Below are positions 52,432 through 61,615 of a stretch of 64,000 nt of DNA, in pieces. The notes under the pieces are model-generated. The model worked only from the letters and a program-made list of their open reading frames with translations, had not been told where the DNA came from and made no database searches. Numbering within the stretch: the stretch's first letter is position 1; the number at the start of each line of letters is the position of its first letter. Origin of the DNA: Acidobacteriia bacterium UBA6623 (GTDB lineage Bacteria > Acidobacteriota > Terriglobia > Bryobacterales > UBA6623); NCBI GenBank assembly GCA_002433055.1, contig DJHJ01000014.1:62001-126000 (forward strand), given 5' to 3'. Both the position numbers and the translations under genes were made by a program.

Positions 52432-54537
52432 CTAATCACCGGTTGCCGACGTACCCGTATCACCTGACGATTCACCAATTTGGATTAGTGAAGGTGCAGG
52501 AGGTTCTTTGAGTACCTGTTCGCGGTACATCTTCATTAGCTTTGCTTCTTCTTCTGGTGTAAGGATCTTCTTTTTCGGTACTCCACCGTTAACGGCTGGT
52601 GGTGTTTCTCCCTTGGCTACCGCTTCGGCCATTTTGCGATCTCGCTCAAGTTTCTTTTCCTCGCGAGAATTGGCCGGACCTTCCGATACCTGCGCCCCTC
52701 GGGCGGCATGCTCGGCGTTGATCCGCAGATGATGCCCGTAGTCGTCCAGATTTACGTCGCGACCTCCGGCATAGATGCTGTGTTTACCGTGCTCGCCGTA
52801 CCATTTACTCAATGTTGCCGTCATATGCATCTTCTCTATGATGTTGCGCCACCCGATGCCAGTATTGTAAGCACAGAAGGAGATTTCCCCTTCTTGTGTG
52901 CCATAAGGTATCACACACATTTCCGTACGTCGGAAATCATAGTTAAATAGGTCCTGAAACCACATGCCTGCTACAAAAAGGAAATTCCACGGGTCATTAC
53001 GTCGTGTTGCGCCCTTTCCGTAATTGGTTCCGCTCAAACCAAATGACTTGTCAAACTTCTTGAGCAGAGCAAATAAGTCAAAGCTTGCTGGTGCCTTATA
53101 GGGGTTGTAGTTCTTCAGTAAGGCCAATCCGAGTTGCAAGTTGCTCCACTTGGTAGATCGACCAGAATCCGTGACCTGACGAATGTCCTGTACAAACTGG
53201 GGGACGTTTACAAATTCTGCGACCGGAGCCATTTCCTTGGTTTTCTTATTGATCATCAAGGCAGTCCCTACTCCGCAGTTTGGATGACATCCGCAATTTA
53301 CTTGGCCCCACTGTGACTCGGGCCCATGTGCTACGTCGGCTGCATCCACAAAGGAGCTCATTACCGAAATAGGAAACCAGTCACGATTTGGCTCGGTGAT
53401 GCCTATCTGTTGTTTGACGTCTTTGGCCAGATGTGAAAGTGTATAGCGTTGTCTCAAGCGTCGTTCGTCTGTGATTTCTTCGTCGCGCCCCGTGAAAGAA
53501 ACAGGCTGGAAAGAGACGAAGGCAATTTTTCCAGGGTTATCTCGAGCGAATTGTATGATAGGGCCAACCTGTTCGTTGTTAACGTTGTTAACCAGGGTTG
53601 TTACCAAGACGATCTCGGTACCAGCTGTGTGCATGTTTTCAATTGCTTTGAGTTTGATGTCGAACAGATTTCCTATTGCTCTATGTGAGTTTGGCTCGTT
53701 GCCAATACCATCAAACTGAAGGTAGGCATAGCGTAAACCAGCGTCGGCAGCTTTCTCAGAAAAATCACGGCTCTTGGCAAATTCAATGCCATTCGTCGCT
53801 GCTTGCACGCTATTGAAGCCTATTGAGCGGGCGTACCTAACTGCCTTTAAGAAGAAAGGCGACATGGTGGGCTCACCACCTGAAAACTGTACCGACATTT
53901 GGCGCCGTGGTTTAATTTTTAGAGCGTTATCCAGAATGGTTTTGATTTCGTCCCATTCTAGTTCGTGTACAAAACCAACCTGATTGGCATCCATGAAGCA
54001 TGGATCACACATCATATTGCAGCGGTTAGTAAGGTCCACAGTGAGGACAGCACCTCGGCCGTATTTGACTGTGCTTGAACCATGATTATGAAGATCCTTG
54101 TCGTTGTGAGCACGTATATCTCTGCCCGGGAAATTTGACTCGATATGCTCTAGAAACTTCGAATCTATGGCCATTATGTCTTCGATTTTTCCATGAGTTG
54201 GGCAGTCCTTGATCATCCATATTTCGCCGTCACGCTCTACTATGGTTGCTTTGATTTCTCCAACTTTCTGTTCTTTGAGAATGTTGTAGTCCACCTCTCC
54301 ATTGATGATTCTGGAGCGGGCATCCACAACACATTTTGGACAAAGGGAATCGGTTTGTCGTGGCCAGCCCAATGGAGGCTTACTCTTTTCCCATGACTTC
54401 AGTATGGGCTTCTCTGACCAATCCGGTGTAAACGCTGGATTGGGTGCGACTTTCTGGTTGAATTTTTGGAAGCTATTCCAAGCCAACGCCGCAACTTTCG
54501 TGATGCCCTTCTCGAGATATTTGATAGGTCTATGCAT
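52432..54537 (-). CDS. Radical SAM protein, Tes/membrane-spanning lipid synthase-like
   Basis: The start at 54537 is preferred because AAGGAA lies 10 bases upstream; the frame to 54627 adds 30 Cys/Trp-rich residues. 701 residues. An N-terminal Cys domain has C66-x2-C69 and C112-P-T-H115 (KDCPTHGKIED), as in archaeal tetraether synthase (Tes) and its relatives. The radical SAM cluster is C173-x3-C177-x2-C180 (TNRCNMMCDPC), and GGEP follows at 220-223. Downstream, CGCHPNCGVGT gives further cysteines. Tes joins lipid tails by C-C bonds; bacterial homologues (Mss) are linked to membrane-spanning diabolic acid lipids. Substrate here is inferred. The C-terminal ~70 residues are charged and probably disordered. 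Confidence 0.8.
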   Translation of the reverse strand: MHRPIKYLEKGITKVAALAWNSFQKFNQKVAPNPAFTPDWSEKPILKSWEKSKPPLGWPRQTDSLCPKCVVDARSRIINGEVDYNILKEQKVGEIKATIVERDGEIWMIKDCPTHGKIEDIMAIDSKFLEHIESNFPGRDIRAHNDKDLHNHGSSTVKYGRGAVLTVDLTNRCNMMCDPCFMDANQVGFVHELEWDEIKTILDNALKIKPRRQMSVQFSGGEPTMSPFFLKAVRYARSIGFNSVQAATNGIEFAKSRDFSEKAADAGLRYAYLQFDGIGNEPNSHRAIGNLFDIKLKAIENMHTAGTEIVLVTTLVNNVNNEQVGPIIQFARDNPGKIAFVSFQPVSFTGRDEEITDERRLRQRYTLSHLAKDVKQQIGITEPNRDWFPISVMSSFVDAADVAHGPESQWGQVNCGCHPNCGVGTALMINKKTKEMAPVAEFVNVPQFVQDIRQVTDSGRSTKWSNLQLGLALLKNYNPYKAPASFDLFALLKKFDKSFGLSGTNYGKGATRRNDPWNFLFVAGMWFQDLFNYDFRRTEMCVIPYGTQEGEISFCAYNTGIGWRNIIEKMHMTATLSKWYGEHGKHSIYAGGRDVNLDDYGHHLRINAEHAARGAQVSEGPANSREEKKLERDRKMAEAVAKGETPPAVNGGVPKKKILTPEEEAKLMKMYREQVLKEPPAPSLIQIGESSGDTGTSATGD

Positions 54538-54860
54538 TGATCTTAAGTTCCTTATAATCTCTTTGTTTCCACGGCACAGTGTCCACTGGTCCGAGAAGTC
54601 CACCTGGACACACCCGTACCAACCCACTCAAAGTATAGCTTACGAAATATCAACTTTGGACAGCCAGGAAAATAACTCTAATGGTCTTGATTGGGAGCTG
54701 TACGGTAATATGGAGGGCTAAATGGTTACCGAAGAGTTACTGTAAACGTCCCAGAACCACTCAGTAGAGGTGTTATTTTAGAAAATTGACTTGCGGCATT
54801 AGGAAGTATTCTAAGCATTTGTGCGCGACGATACCACTTAAGATCTACTGAGGACTAGGC
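54538..54860. other. 323-base divergent intergenic region
   Basis: Lies between the radical SAM gene (minus) and the peptide transporter (plus). It contains a weak TTGACT/TATTCT promoter-like pair near 54785-54815 facing the transporter and a CGGTAA/TTACCG inverted repeat near 54703-54731. No small gene with a ribosome site, RNA gene or operator is convincing. Confidence 0.5.
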
Positions 54861-56387
54861 ATGTTTCGCAGCGAATCTTCCAACACAAAAGACTCCGATA
54901 TGAATATGACACCTAAAGGCCGTTGTTTTGGAAACCATCCCGCTGGACTAACGACATTATTCTTTACCGAGATGTGGGAACGTTTCAGCTACTACGGTAT
55001 GAGAGCTTTGCTGGTGCTGTTCATGACAGCAGCCGCAACAAGTGAAAATCCTGGTTTAGAGTTCGATATTGCGAAAGCAACTGCAATTTACGGACTCTAC
55101 ACTTCCATGGTGTACTTGCTGACTCTTCCGGGAGGTTGGATAGCAGACAAGTTGTGGGGACAGAAGAAGGCTGTTTTTGTCGGAGGGTGTATTATCGCTG
55201 CAGGCCATTTTTCGATGGCAATCCCCATAATGCCAACTTTCTACGCCGGGCTTGTTCTCATCTCACTCGGAACCGGTCTACTCAAACCGAATGTGAGCAC
55301 GATGATTGCCGATCTCTACCCTGAAGGTGGTGCACGTCGTGACGCCGGATTTTCCATTTTCTATATGGGGATCAACTTGGGTGCCTTTTTGGGAACCATT
55401 CTATGCGGTCTAATTGGGGAGGGGTACAATTTTCACTGGGGGTTTTCACTTGCAGGTATTGGCATGGTCCTAGGGCTTATCCAATACAAAACCGGAAGTC
55501 GGCGATTAGGAGACGCTGGCTCACTGAAAACAAATGATGATTTGGCAACGTTGAAACAACGCGGTCGTCGGTTCTACAGTGCCAGCGTGACTGTTGCGGC
55601 GGTTGTAACATCGTTGGTGTATTTGGCACTGAGTGGTGTGGTCGAACTAAGTATTCAACAAGCCGCGACGTGGTTGGGGTATGGAATCTTGATACTCAGT
55701 GGGTTGTTTTTCCTTTATCTATTCACAGGCGCACAGTTAACTTTGGTTGAAAAAAAGCGCGTTGCCGTAATAATGTGGCTTTACCTGTTGGCCGCGGTCT
55801 TCTGGTCAGGTTTTGAGCAAGCCGGTTCATCCATGAACTTGTTTGCGCGTGATTTAACAGATCGTAACGTTGCGGGTTGGGAAATGCCTGCGAGCTGGCT
55901 GCAAAATGTCAATCCAATTTTCATTGTGATTTTTGCTCCTATATTTGGGTGGCTTTGGACGTGGTTGGCTCAATATCGCAGTGACCCTTCGACGCCGATG
56001 AAATTTGCATTAGGGCTTTTCGGACTCTCTGGTGGTTTTTTGGTCCTCTCTTGGGGGGCGGCAAATATGGTCGAAGGTTCGCTGGTCTCGCCTGCTTGGC
56101 TTGTTGTGACTTACTTTCTTCACACCGCTGGTGAATTGTGCCTTTCCCCGGTTGGTCTTTCTTCGGTTACTAAACTTGCTCCTGCGGGTCGAGTGGGGCA
56201 AATGATGGGTGTTTGGTTTATTGCTGCTGCATTAGGTAATCTCTTTGCTGGCCTCGTGGCGGGACGCCTCGAAACCTTGTCGCCTGATGCACTCTTCTGG
56301 AACGTCGCATTGACGATAGGTGCTGCTGGTGTGATAGCAATTGTGGCGAGCCCGATGATTCGTCGTTGGATGGGGGACGTACACTAA
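54861..56387 (+). CDS. POT/PTR-family proton-coupled peptide transporter
   Basis: 508 residues from ATG 54861, preceded by GAGGA. About 12-14 membrane helices. The family signature FFTEMWERFSYYGMRALLVLFM (residues ~34-55) carries the ExxER proton/peptide motif; GGWIADKLWGQKKAVFVGG and FSIFYMGINLGAF are the other PTR signatures. It imports di- and tripeptides with protons across the inner membrane. It is divergent from the radical SAM gene and seems to form its own unit. Whether it transports peptides, nitrate-like solutes or others cannot be told. Confidence 0.93.
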   Translation: MFRSESSNTKDSDMNMTPKGRCFGNHPAGLTTLFFTEMWERFSYYGMRALLVLFMTAAATSENPGLEFDIAKATAIYGLYTSMVYLLTLPGGWIADKLWGQKKAVFVGGCIIAAGHFSMAIPIMPTFYAGLVLISLGTGLLKPNVSTMIADLYPEGGARRDAGFSIFYMGINLGAFLGTILCGLIGEGYNFHWGFSLAGIGMVLGLIQYKTGSRRLGDAGSLKTNDDLATLKQRGRRFYSASVTVAAVVTSLVYLALSGVVELSIQQAATWLGYGILILSGLFFLYLFTGAQLTLVEKKRVAVIMWLYLLAAVFWSGFEQAGSSMNLFARDLTDRNVAGWEMPASWLQNVNPIFIVIFAPIFGWLWTWLAQYRSDPSTPMKFALGLFGLSGGFLVLSWGAANMVEGSLVSPAWLVVTYFLHTAGELCLSPVGLSSVTKLAPAGRVGQMMGVWFIAAALGNLFAGLVAGRLETLSPDALFWNVALTIGAAGVIAIVASPMIRRWMGDVH

Positions 56388-56483
56388 ACGCAAAACTGCA
56401 CTGATATGGTCGTTACCTATTTCACTAGAGTGCGACGCAGGGCATTGTATAGCCATGAAATCTTTTCAAGCCTGTTTAAGTTC

Positions 56484-56804
56484 TCACCGACGCACACGCA
56501 CTTGGTTGTCGACCGTCTTGACACCCTTGATTTTCTTAACTATCTTTTCTACTCGCACGCGCAGTTTTTCGGTTTCAACCAAACCTGTTATGGATACTGT
56601 GCCTTCTGCAACCACTACTTCGAGCGCATTGGTTTTGAGTCTGTAGTCATTAACGAGTTTCCTAATTACGCGGTCGTAGATGATATTGTCCTGGCTTTCA
56701 GGCAAAGCGGGATTCGGAGTTATCACGAGAGTCACCGAGAGCAAGCTGGCATAAACCCAGAAGCGCCACCAACTGTGTTGCCCAAGGTGTAAAGACAATT
56801 TCAT
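56484..56804 (-). CDS. BON-domain exported protein
   Basis: 106 residues. A signal peptide (WWRFWVYASLLSVTLVITPN) ends near residue 35. A single BON domain follows: DRVIRKLVNDYRLKTNALEVVVAEGTVSITGLVETEKLRVRVEKI, ending GVKTVDNQVRVRR. BON domains bind membranes or help outer-membrane stability and osmotic response. Periplasmic. It starts 77 bases after the era stop and on the same strand, possibly a separate unit. No lipobox is seen. Confidence 0.85.
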   Translation of the reverse strand: MKLSLHLGQHSWWRFWVYASLLSVTLVITPNPALPESQDNIIYDRVIRKLVNDYRLKTNALEVVVAEGTVSITGLVETEKLRVRVEKIVKKIKGVKTVDNQVRVRR

Positions 56805-56881
56805 TATTGATCTACTATTGCCTACCCTGAGACTTCATCGAAGCTAACATTTTGACTGGTGCATGCACACAGATATGCCGG

Positions 56882-57811
56882 TCAGGATCCACCAATCATT
56901 TGATGAAAGTCAAGTGACTGCACGAATTTTTTTTGTTCTCGCCATTTAGGTTGCACCTTTACGAAAAGTTCTAAAAAAACTTGACTACCAAACCAACTTT
57001 CCAGCTGTTTTCGTGCTGATGAACCAACTTGCTTAAGCATAGCCCCTTGTGACCCGACGAGAATTTTCTTTTGCCCGGCACGCTCCACATATACCGTAGC
57101 GGAAAGCTTTAGTAGGCCTTGGAGTTTTTGTTTCCTTTTTGTCGAACGAGGCTTTTCTTGTGTCCATTGATCGACTATTACAGCCACTGAGTGTGGAACC
57201 TCTTGCTGTGTACTCTCAATGACTTTTTCACGGATAAACTCTGCCGCCAAAAACTTTTCTGGCTGGTCAGTTATATAGTCCTCTGGGTAAAAGGGTGGAG
57301 CCTCGGGCAAACGTTCCATGATCAATTTGACTAGCAGGTCAACATTTTCTCCTGACTGAGCCGAGATTGGAACAAGTTCTTCGAAAGTTTGTATATCTCT
57401 ATAATGCTTAATCCGAGGTAGAAGTAGATGTTTCGACTTTAGCAGGTCGATTTTGTTTAATCCCAACATTAACGGCACTTTAAAATTACGGGCTGTTTCA
57501 ATAGCATCAGTATCACCTTGTCCAGGGTTGCGTGACCCATCGACAAGAACCAATACAAGCGAACAACCCGATGTGGCACGTTTCACTTCTCTCATCATCC
57601 GCTTGCCTAGCTCCTGACGAGGCTCGTGGATGCCGGGACTGTCAATGAACACTATTTGTCCTTCAGGGTTTGTAACAATACCCTGGATAGCATCTCGTGT
57701 CGTTTGAGGTTTATTCGCGGTAATAGAGATTTTCGTACCGACCAATCGATTGAGTAAAGTTGATTTACCAACGTTAGGTCGCCCCAAAATTGCAACCAAG
57801 CCCGCTTTCAT
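56882..57811 (-). CDS. era: GTPase Era
   Basis: 309 residues. G1 GRPNVGKSTLLN (10-21), DSPG (G3, ~58), NKID (G4, ~120) and the C-terminal KH domain with VYVERAGQKKILVGSQGAMLKQVG. Era binds 16S rRNA and couples 30S maturation to cell growth. Its ATG overlaps the corC stop (ATGA). Last gene of the phoH-ybeY-corC-era operon, a conserved arrangement in which the ribosome-maturation factors cluster. The KH segment SQGAMLKQVG is intact. Confidence 0.97.
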   Translation of the reverse strand: MKAGLVAILGRPNVGKSTLLNRLVGTKISITANKPQTTRDAIQGIVTNPEGQIVFIDSPGIHEPRQELGKRMMREVKRATSGCSLVLVLVDGSRNPGQGDTDAIETARNFKVPLMLGLNKIDLLKSKHLLLPRIKHYRDIQTFEELVPISAQSGENVDLLVKLIMERLPEAPPFYPEDYITDQPEKFLAAEFIREKVIESTQQEVPHSVAVIVDQWTQEKPRSTKRKQKLQGLLKLSATVYVERAGQKKILVGSQGAMLKQVGSSARKQLESWFGSQVFLELFVKVQPKWREQKKFVQSLDFHQMIGGS

Positions 57812-59103
57812 TCCTTTGCCTCATTAGGAGCTCTGGTCTGATGAGGTTCCTCCTGTGCAATGCGCCTAATGGCGACGCTTGAGACTTTGCGTTTGTCGCC
57901 TGACAAAACTTCAATTTGAATTCCATCGAGCATTATCTTTGCGCCGGGTGAGGGTACCTTCCCAAGATGTTCACAGACCAAACCACCTATTGTCGTCGAT
58001 TCGATTTCTTCATTAGGCCTAAAGTTTATTAGTTCGCTTAGCCGGTCCAAATCCACATCACCATCGAGGACAAAAGACTTATCTGGTTGCTCTACAACGT
58101 CTGAAGGTGAATCGGACTCATCATGGATTTCACCAACAATCTCTTCCATGAGGTCTTCCATTGTGACCAAACCAGCTGTCTGCCCATACTCGTCTATCAC
58201 AATCGACATTTGTGCATTTGCATCCTGCATTTCACGTAGCAATTCGTTGATCGGTTTGGTTTCAGGCACCAGCGACACGGGGCGCATCAATTCGCGGACC
58301 GCAGTCAGTTTACTTTGACTTTCTTCGATATCGAGCGTATCGCGTGTGTGAACCAGTCCCACAATGTGATCAAGTTCATTTTCGAAGACCGGCACACGCG
58401 AATGCTCTTTGTCAATCAGCAGTCTCCACAACTCTTCCACGGTTCGTTTAGCCTCGATGGCCACTACACGTGGACGCGGCGTGACAACTTCTCGAACGGT
58501 TTTGTCTCCAAATTCCACGACCGACTGAATTAGCTTACGATCTTCCTGTCCAATCAACCCCTCTTCTTCACCTGCGTCGAGCAGGGCTTCGATATCTTCG
58601 ACAGGATTCGTCGCTGCGTTCTCATTTGGCTCTTTAGCACTCAGATCAGCCACCGAGGAAATAAAATTTACTAGTAGGGCAAATGGTTGAACAATCCAAT
58701 TGATTAAACGAGCACAAGGTAAAAGGGTTACCATCCAAACACCGGTCGTGTGTCGCAGTAGCATCCCTGGCACAATATGCACGAACAGTATTACAGCCGT
58801 CGCTGAGAGAATTACTGTTTCTCCAGCTACGACCACGATGCTTCGTCCCCCCTCAGAGAGTAGAGCCATCAGAACGATCACTAGCATTACGAGTGACAAT
58901 TGTTGAGCTAAGGCATACCGAAAAAGGGATTGCTGAGTATTTTCACCGAGATGCGGTTTCAGATCTTCTTCGAAATGTTTGACAGTCGCTGGATTCTCTC
59001 GTGCACGAATTGGTAAGGAATGCACAAATAATAGGTGCATATAAGATGACAACAGAGCCACACCACACAAAAACAGAGCAAGAAAAATCCAGAGAATCGT
59101 CAT
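57808..59103 (-). CDS. CorC/HlyC-type CBS-domain membrane protein
   Basis: 431 residues. Hydrophobic N-terminal ~150 residues (IFLALFLCGVALLSSYMHLLF; LVMLVIVLMALLS; VILFVHIVPGMLL) are shorter and more diverged than a typical CNNM/DUF21 domain. Then paired CBS domains (VREVVTPRPRVVAIEAKRT, HSRVPVFENELDHIVGLVHTRD, VIDEYGQTAGLVTMEDLMEEIVGEI) and the C-terminal CorC_HlyC transport-associated domain (FVLDGDVDLDRLSELINF, TTIGGLVCEHLGKVPSPGAK). The family is tied to magnesium/cobalt homeostasis. Overlaps ybeY and era by four bases each. Confidence 0.93.
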   Translation of the reverse strand: MTILWIFLALFLCGVALLSSYMHLLFVHSLPIRARENPATVKHFEEDLKPHLGENTQQSLFRYALAQQLSLVMLVIVLMALLSEGGRSIVVVAGETVILSATAVILFVHIVPGMLLRHTTGVWMVTLLPCARLINWIVQPFALLVNFISSVADLSAKEPNENAATNPVEDIEALLDAGEEEGLIGQEDRKLIQSVVEFGDKTVREVVTPRPRVVAIEAKRTVEELWRLLIDKEHSRVPVFENELDHIVGLVHTRDTLDIEESQSKLTAVRELMRPVSLVPETKPINELLREMQDANAQMSIVIDEYGQTAGLVTMEDLMEEIVGEIHDESDSPSDVVEQPDKSFVLDGDVDLDRLSELINFRPNEEIESTTIGGLVCEHLGKVPSPGAKIMLDGIQIEVLSGDKRKVSSVAIRRIAQEEPHQTRAPNEAKE

Positions 59104-59555
59104 AATGTCTCTCGCTCCACCAGTCCGGCGGGCAATCCCATCTTTTTTCGCCAGTGTGTCTCTACCCTCTTCATTTTTCCACTATCGGTTTCGTGATCAT
59201 ATCCCATCAAGTGCAGCAGTCCGTGTAAAACAAGTATCTTCAATTCCTCTTCTACGGAATGACCAAAATTGGCTGCTTGCAACTCTGCACGCCGTGCCGA
59301 AATTAGGATATCGCCGAGGCGGCTGTCCTCACCGTCAGGAAACGAAAGCACATCCGTGGTTGATGCTTTGCCACGGAATCTTCGATTCGCATGTCTCAAC
59401 GCTTCATCGGACGAAACGAGGACCGTAAATTCTCGTTGGTCTGCAATCTCTCGGTGTATCCGAGCTAGGAAGGTAGTGTATTCATTTTCGTTGAAACGTA
59501 CTTTCCGTTGACGGTTGAGATACCAAGGAGGTTCGTCATTTTTGGTTTCTGCCAT
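59100..59555 (-). CDS. ybeY: Endoribonuclease YbeY (16S rRNA maturation)
   Basis: 151 residues. The zinc-binding HGLLHLMGYDHETD motif (HxxxHxxGxDH) identifies YbeY, with NRRFRGKASTTDVLSFP upstream as the family RGKxxxTDVLSFP. It trims the 3' end of 16S rRNA and takes part in late ribosome quality control. The gene starts 20 bases after phoH and its stop overlaps the corC start. No sign of truncation; the length is usual. Start at ATG 59555; no alternative is better supported. Confidence 0.96.
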   Translation of the reverse strand: MAETKNDEPPWYLNRQRKVRFNENEYTTFLARIHREIADQREFTVLVSSDEALRHANRRFRGKASTTDVLSFPDGEDSRLGDILISARRAELQAANFGHSVEEELKILVLHGLLHLMGYDHETDSGKMKRVETHWRKKMGLPAGLVERETL

Positions 59556-59575
59556 TGTTTAGATGTTTAAGCTCA

Positions 59576-60595
59576 CTAGAGTTCAGGAAAATCACCTTTG
59601 GTACTGCTAGTTGCACTTGGAGCTTGCATTTTTTTTTGTTTTTCGCCCTCATGCGTGCTATAAGCCCGCACTATCTTTTGCACTAAATCATGTCGCACGA
59701 CATCCTTTTCATCAAAATAGACGAATGGGATGCCATCGACGGTGCTAAGTACATCTATTGCTTCGAGTAGGCCACTACGTTTTCCTGAAGGAAGATCAAT
59801 TTGGGTGATATCTCCAGTGATGACTGCTTTTGATCCAAAGCCCAGTCGAGTAATGAACATTTTCATCTGCTCTGCTGTAGTGTTCTGTCCTTCATCTAAA
59901 ATGATGAAGCTGTCATTCAATGAGCGCCCTCGCATAAAAGCTAGGGGTGCAATCTCTATCAACCCTTTGTCTAGGAGCCTTTCGACTCGGTCAGTGTCAA
60001 GTATGTCGTAGAGTGCATCGTAGAGTGGGCGAAGATAAGGATCTATCTTTTGTTGCAGAGTTCCCGGCAAAAAACCTAATTGTTCACCGGCTTCTACTGC
60101 TGGTCGTGTGAGCACAATCCGGCGCACTTTCTTGTTAAGAAACTCTGACACTGCCATTGCAACCGCCAGGTATGTTTTCCCAGTTCCTGCTGGGCCAACT
60201 CCAAAAACCATGTCACAACGCTCCATGGCTTCGAAGTAGCACACCTGATTTAGGCTTCGTGGTGTCAGTGCCTTACGACCGAAATTACGCTGGCGGCTAC
60301 TGACGACCAAGTTTCGCAGGGTCAACTGTGGGTCCGATATTACCACTTGTAGGAAACTTTTCAGATCACCATTGCTAAATCGATGTCCTTGGTGCAATAG
60401 AGACTCGTAATCGGTAACGATTGCTTCCACGCGTTGTACTCTTTCCGGTGTTCCCTCTACTTCTAGACCGTCCTCAAGCAACTGTGTTTTGACATCAAGG
60501 ACATCCTCAAGTAGGCGTATGTTTTCGTCGTGGGTTCCAAACAGGGGCTGAATACTTTCGCCGATAGGTACACGCGTTTTTGTAGTTGTGCTCAG
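59576..60595 (-). CDS. phoH: PhoH-like ATPase, probably starting at CTG
   Basis: Start taken at CTG 60595: AAGGAG lies 8 bases upstream, a stop codon is directly before it, and the added residues are typical PhoH (LFGTHDENIRLLEDVLDV). The nearest standard codon, TTG 60481, would remove that conserved N-terminus. About 339 residues. ATPase core: Walker A GVGPAGTGKTYLAVAMA, Walker B SFIILDEGQNTT, then VITGDITQIDLPSG. The KH-like N-terminal domain precedes it. First gene of the phoH-ybeY-corC-era operon. Cytosolic, probably acting in RNA or ribosome metabolism. Confidence 0.9.
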   Translation of the reverse strand: MSTTTKTRVPIGESIQPLFGTHDENIRLLEDVLDVKTQLLEDGLEVEGTPERVQRVEAIVTDYESLLHQGHRFSNGDLKSFLQVVISDPQLTLRNLVVSSRQRNFGRKALTPRSLNQVCYFEAMERCDMVFGVGPAGTGKTYLAVAMAVSEFLNKKVRRIVLTRPAVEAGEQLGFLPGTLQQKIDPYLRPLYDALYDILDTDRVERLLDKGLIEIAPLAFMRGRSLNDSFIILDEGQNTTAEQMKMFITRLGFGSKAVITGDITQIDLPSGKRSGLLEAIDVLSTVDGIPFVYFDEKDVVRHDLVQKIVRAYSTHEGEKQKKMQAPSATSSTKGDFPEL

Positions 60596-60901
60596 TTAGG
60601 TAACTCCTTTTTTTGATTTCGAGTCAAACACAGAGCGACTTTCACGAAAGATACAGCTAAACTCTAAGAACCCAGGGGCCGATATCGTGAGGCAAAGGAG
60701 CTTGCAGCTTGCCCGAGCAGCTATGCTCGAGGACGCCGAGGAATCGTCCATCTCTACTCGTGACTATAGCCCAAGGCCAAGGGCAAGTCAATGTCACTTA
60801 GGTGCTGTAGCGGACATGCAACTATAGTTTTCCGCAGATCAGTCATCACACGGGATGTTCAAGTCGCTTCCCATGGCTAACGGACTGTAGAATAAAGAGC
60901 A
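60596..60901. other. 306-base divergent intergenic region with a candidate structured RNA
   Basis: Between phoH (minus) and the 60902 gene (plus). It holds the phoH ribosome site, a fold of nested inverted repeats at 60706-60787 (see findings) and a TAGAAT -10-like word at 60888-60893, only eight bases from the plus-strand ATG. No ORF with a ribosome site is seen. Confidence 0.5.
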
Positions 60902-61483
60902 ATGCGCTGGTTTTTTTCGCGAACTGTACCGCCCATCTCGCGACTATTATTGGTTGAAAGCGGGCCTCGGAATGTTACCGAAGAGATTCTTCCACGTCTC
61001 CGTGAACGTTTTGGAAAGACCATTGCAATAGATCTTCTTACCTGTCAGTCAGATGATCCCATAGCGTTTAAGAAAGGCAATGCGAAGGATGCTCAATCCT
61101 GGTGTGTTGCCGACTATCAGGATGTCAACTCGCGCTGGGACTTTCTCTGTAGTGTTGGCTACAGATATTACTCGGTCTGTGTTGTTCTATGTGCCAATAG
61201 CCCGATAATGTTGCCTTGGAAGCTTTCCGTTCTTTTGATGCTTCCCTCAAAATTTGTTGTCGTTAATGAAAACGCCGACTGTTTTTTACTCGATTATAGG
61301 CACTTATCCGATCTCAAGAATCTTTGTCTCCATCGTGTTGGCGTGCAGCCCGACCTAACAGTGCGTCTTCTCGCTCGTGCGCTTATTGTTCCTTTTACGC
61401 TAACGCACCTGCTTGTCTATGCCACGATAATGCATGCACGACGTTTGGTGCGTATCGTTTTCCGGACTTCTTCTGAATCATAG
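60902..61483 (+). CDS. Hypothetical protein with hydrophobic C-terminal segment
   Basis: 193 residues, no family recognised. The first ~35 residues (SRLLLVESGPRNVTEEILPRLRERF) look like a beta-alpha unit of the Rossmann or glycosyltransferase-B kind. The middle is Cys-rich (SVGYRYYSVCVVLCANSP). A hydrophobic stretch near 165-185 (ALIVPFTLTHLLVYATIMHA) suggests membrane attachment, ending with a basic tail. It could be related to ADP-heptosyltransferase-like folds, but no catalytic motif is visible. No ribosome site precedes the ATG. It stands between phoH and the malate synthase gene, with no clear partner. Confidence 0.55.
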   Translation: MRWFFSRTVPPISRLLLVESGPRNVTEEILPRLRERFGKTIAIDLLTCQSDDPIAFKKGNAKDAQSWCVADYQDVNSRWDFLCSVGYRYYSVCVVLCANSPIMLPWKLSVLLMLPSKFVVVNENADCFLLDYRHLSDLKNLCLHRVGVQPDLTVRLLARALIVPFTLTHLLVYATIMHARRLVRIVFRTSSES

Positions 61484-61615
61484 GCTTCTGTGAGACCATA
61501 TGCCTTCAACTCGAAACACAATTTGCATAATGGGTGCGTGTGACGGGTAGTATTGTTAACCTAGTTTGGATTAAATTTTTAGCTAAAGGAAAGAGTTGAA
61601 AATTTTGGAGGAGAA

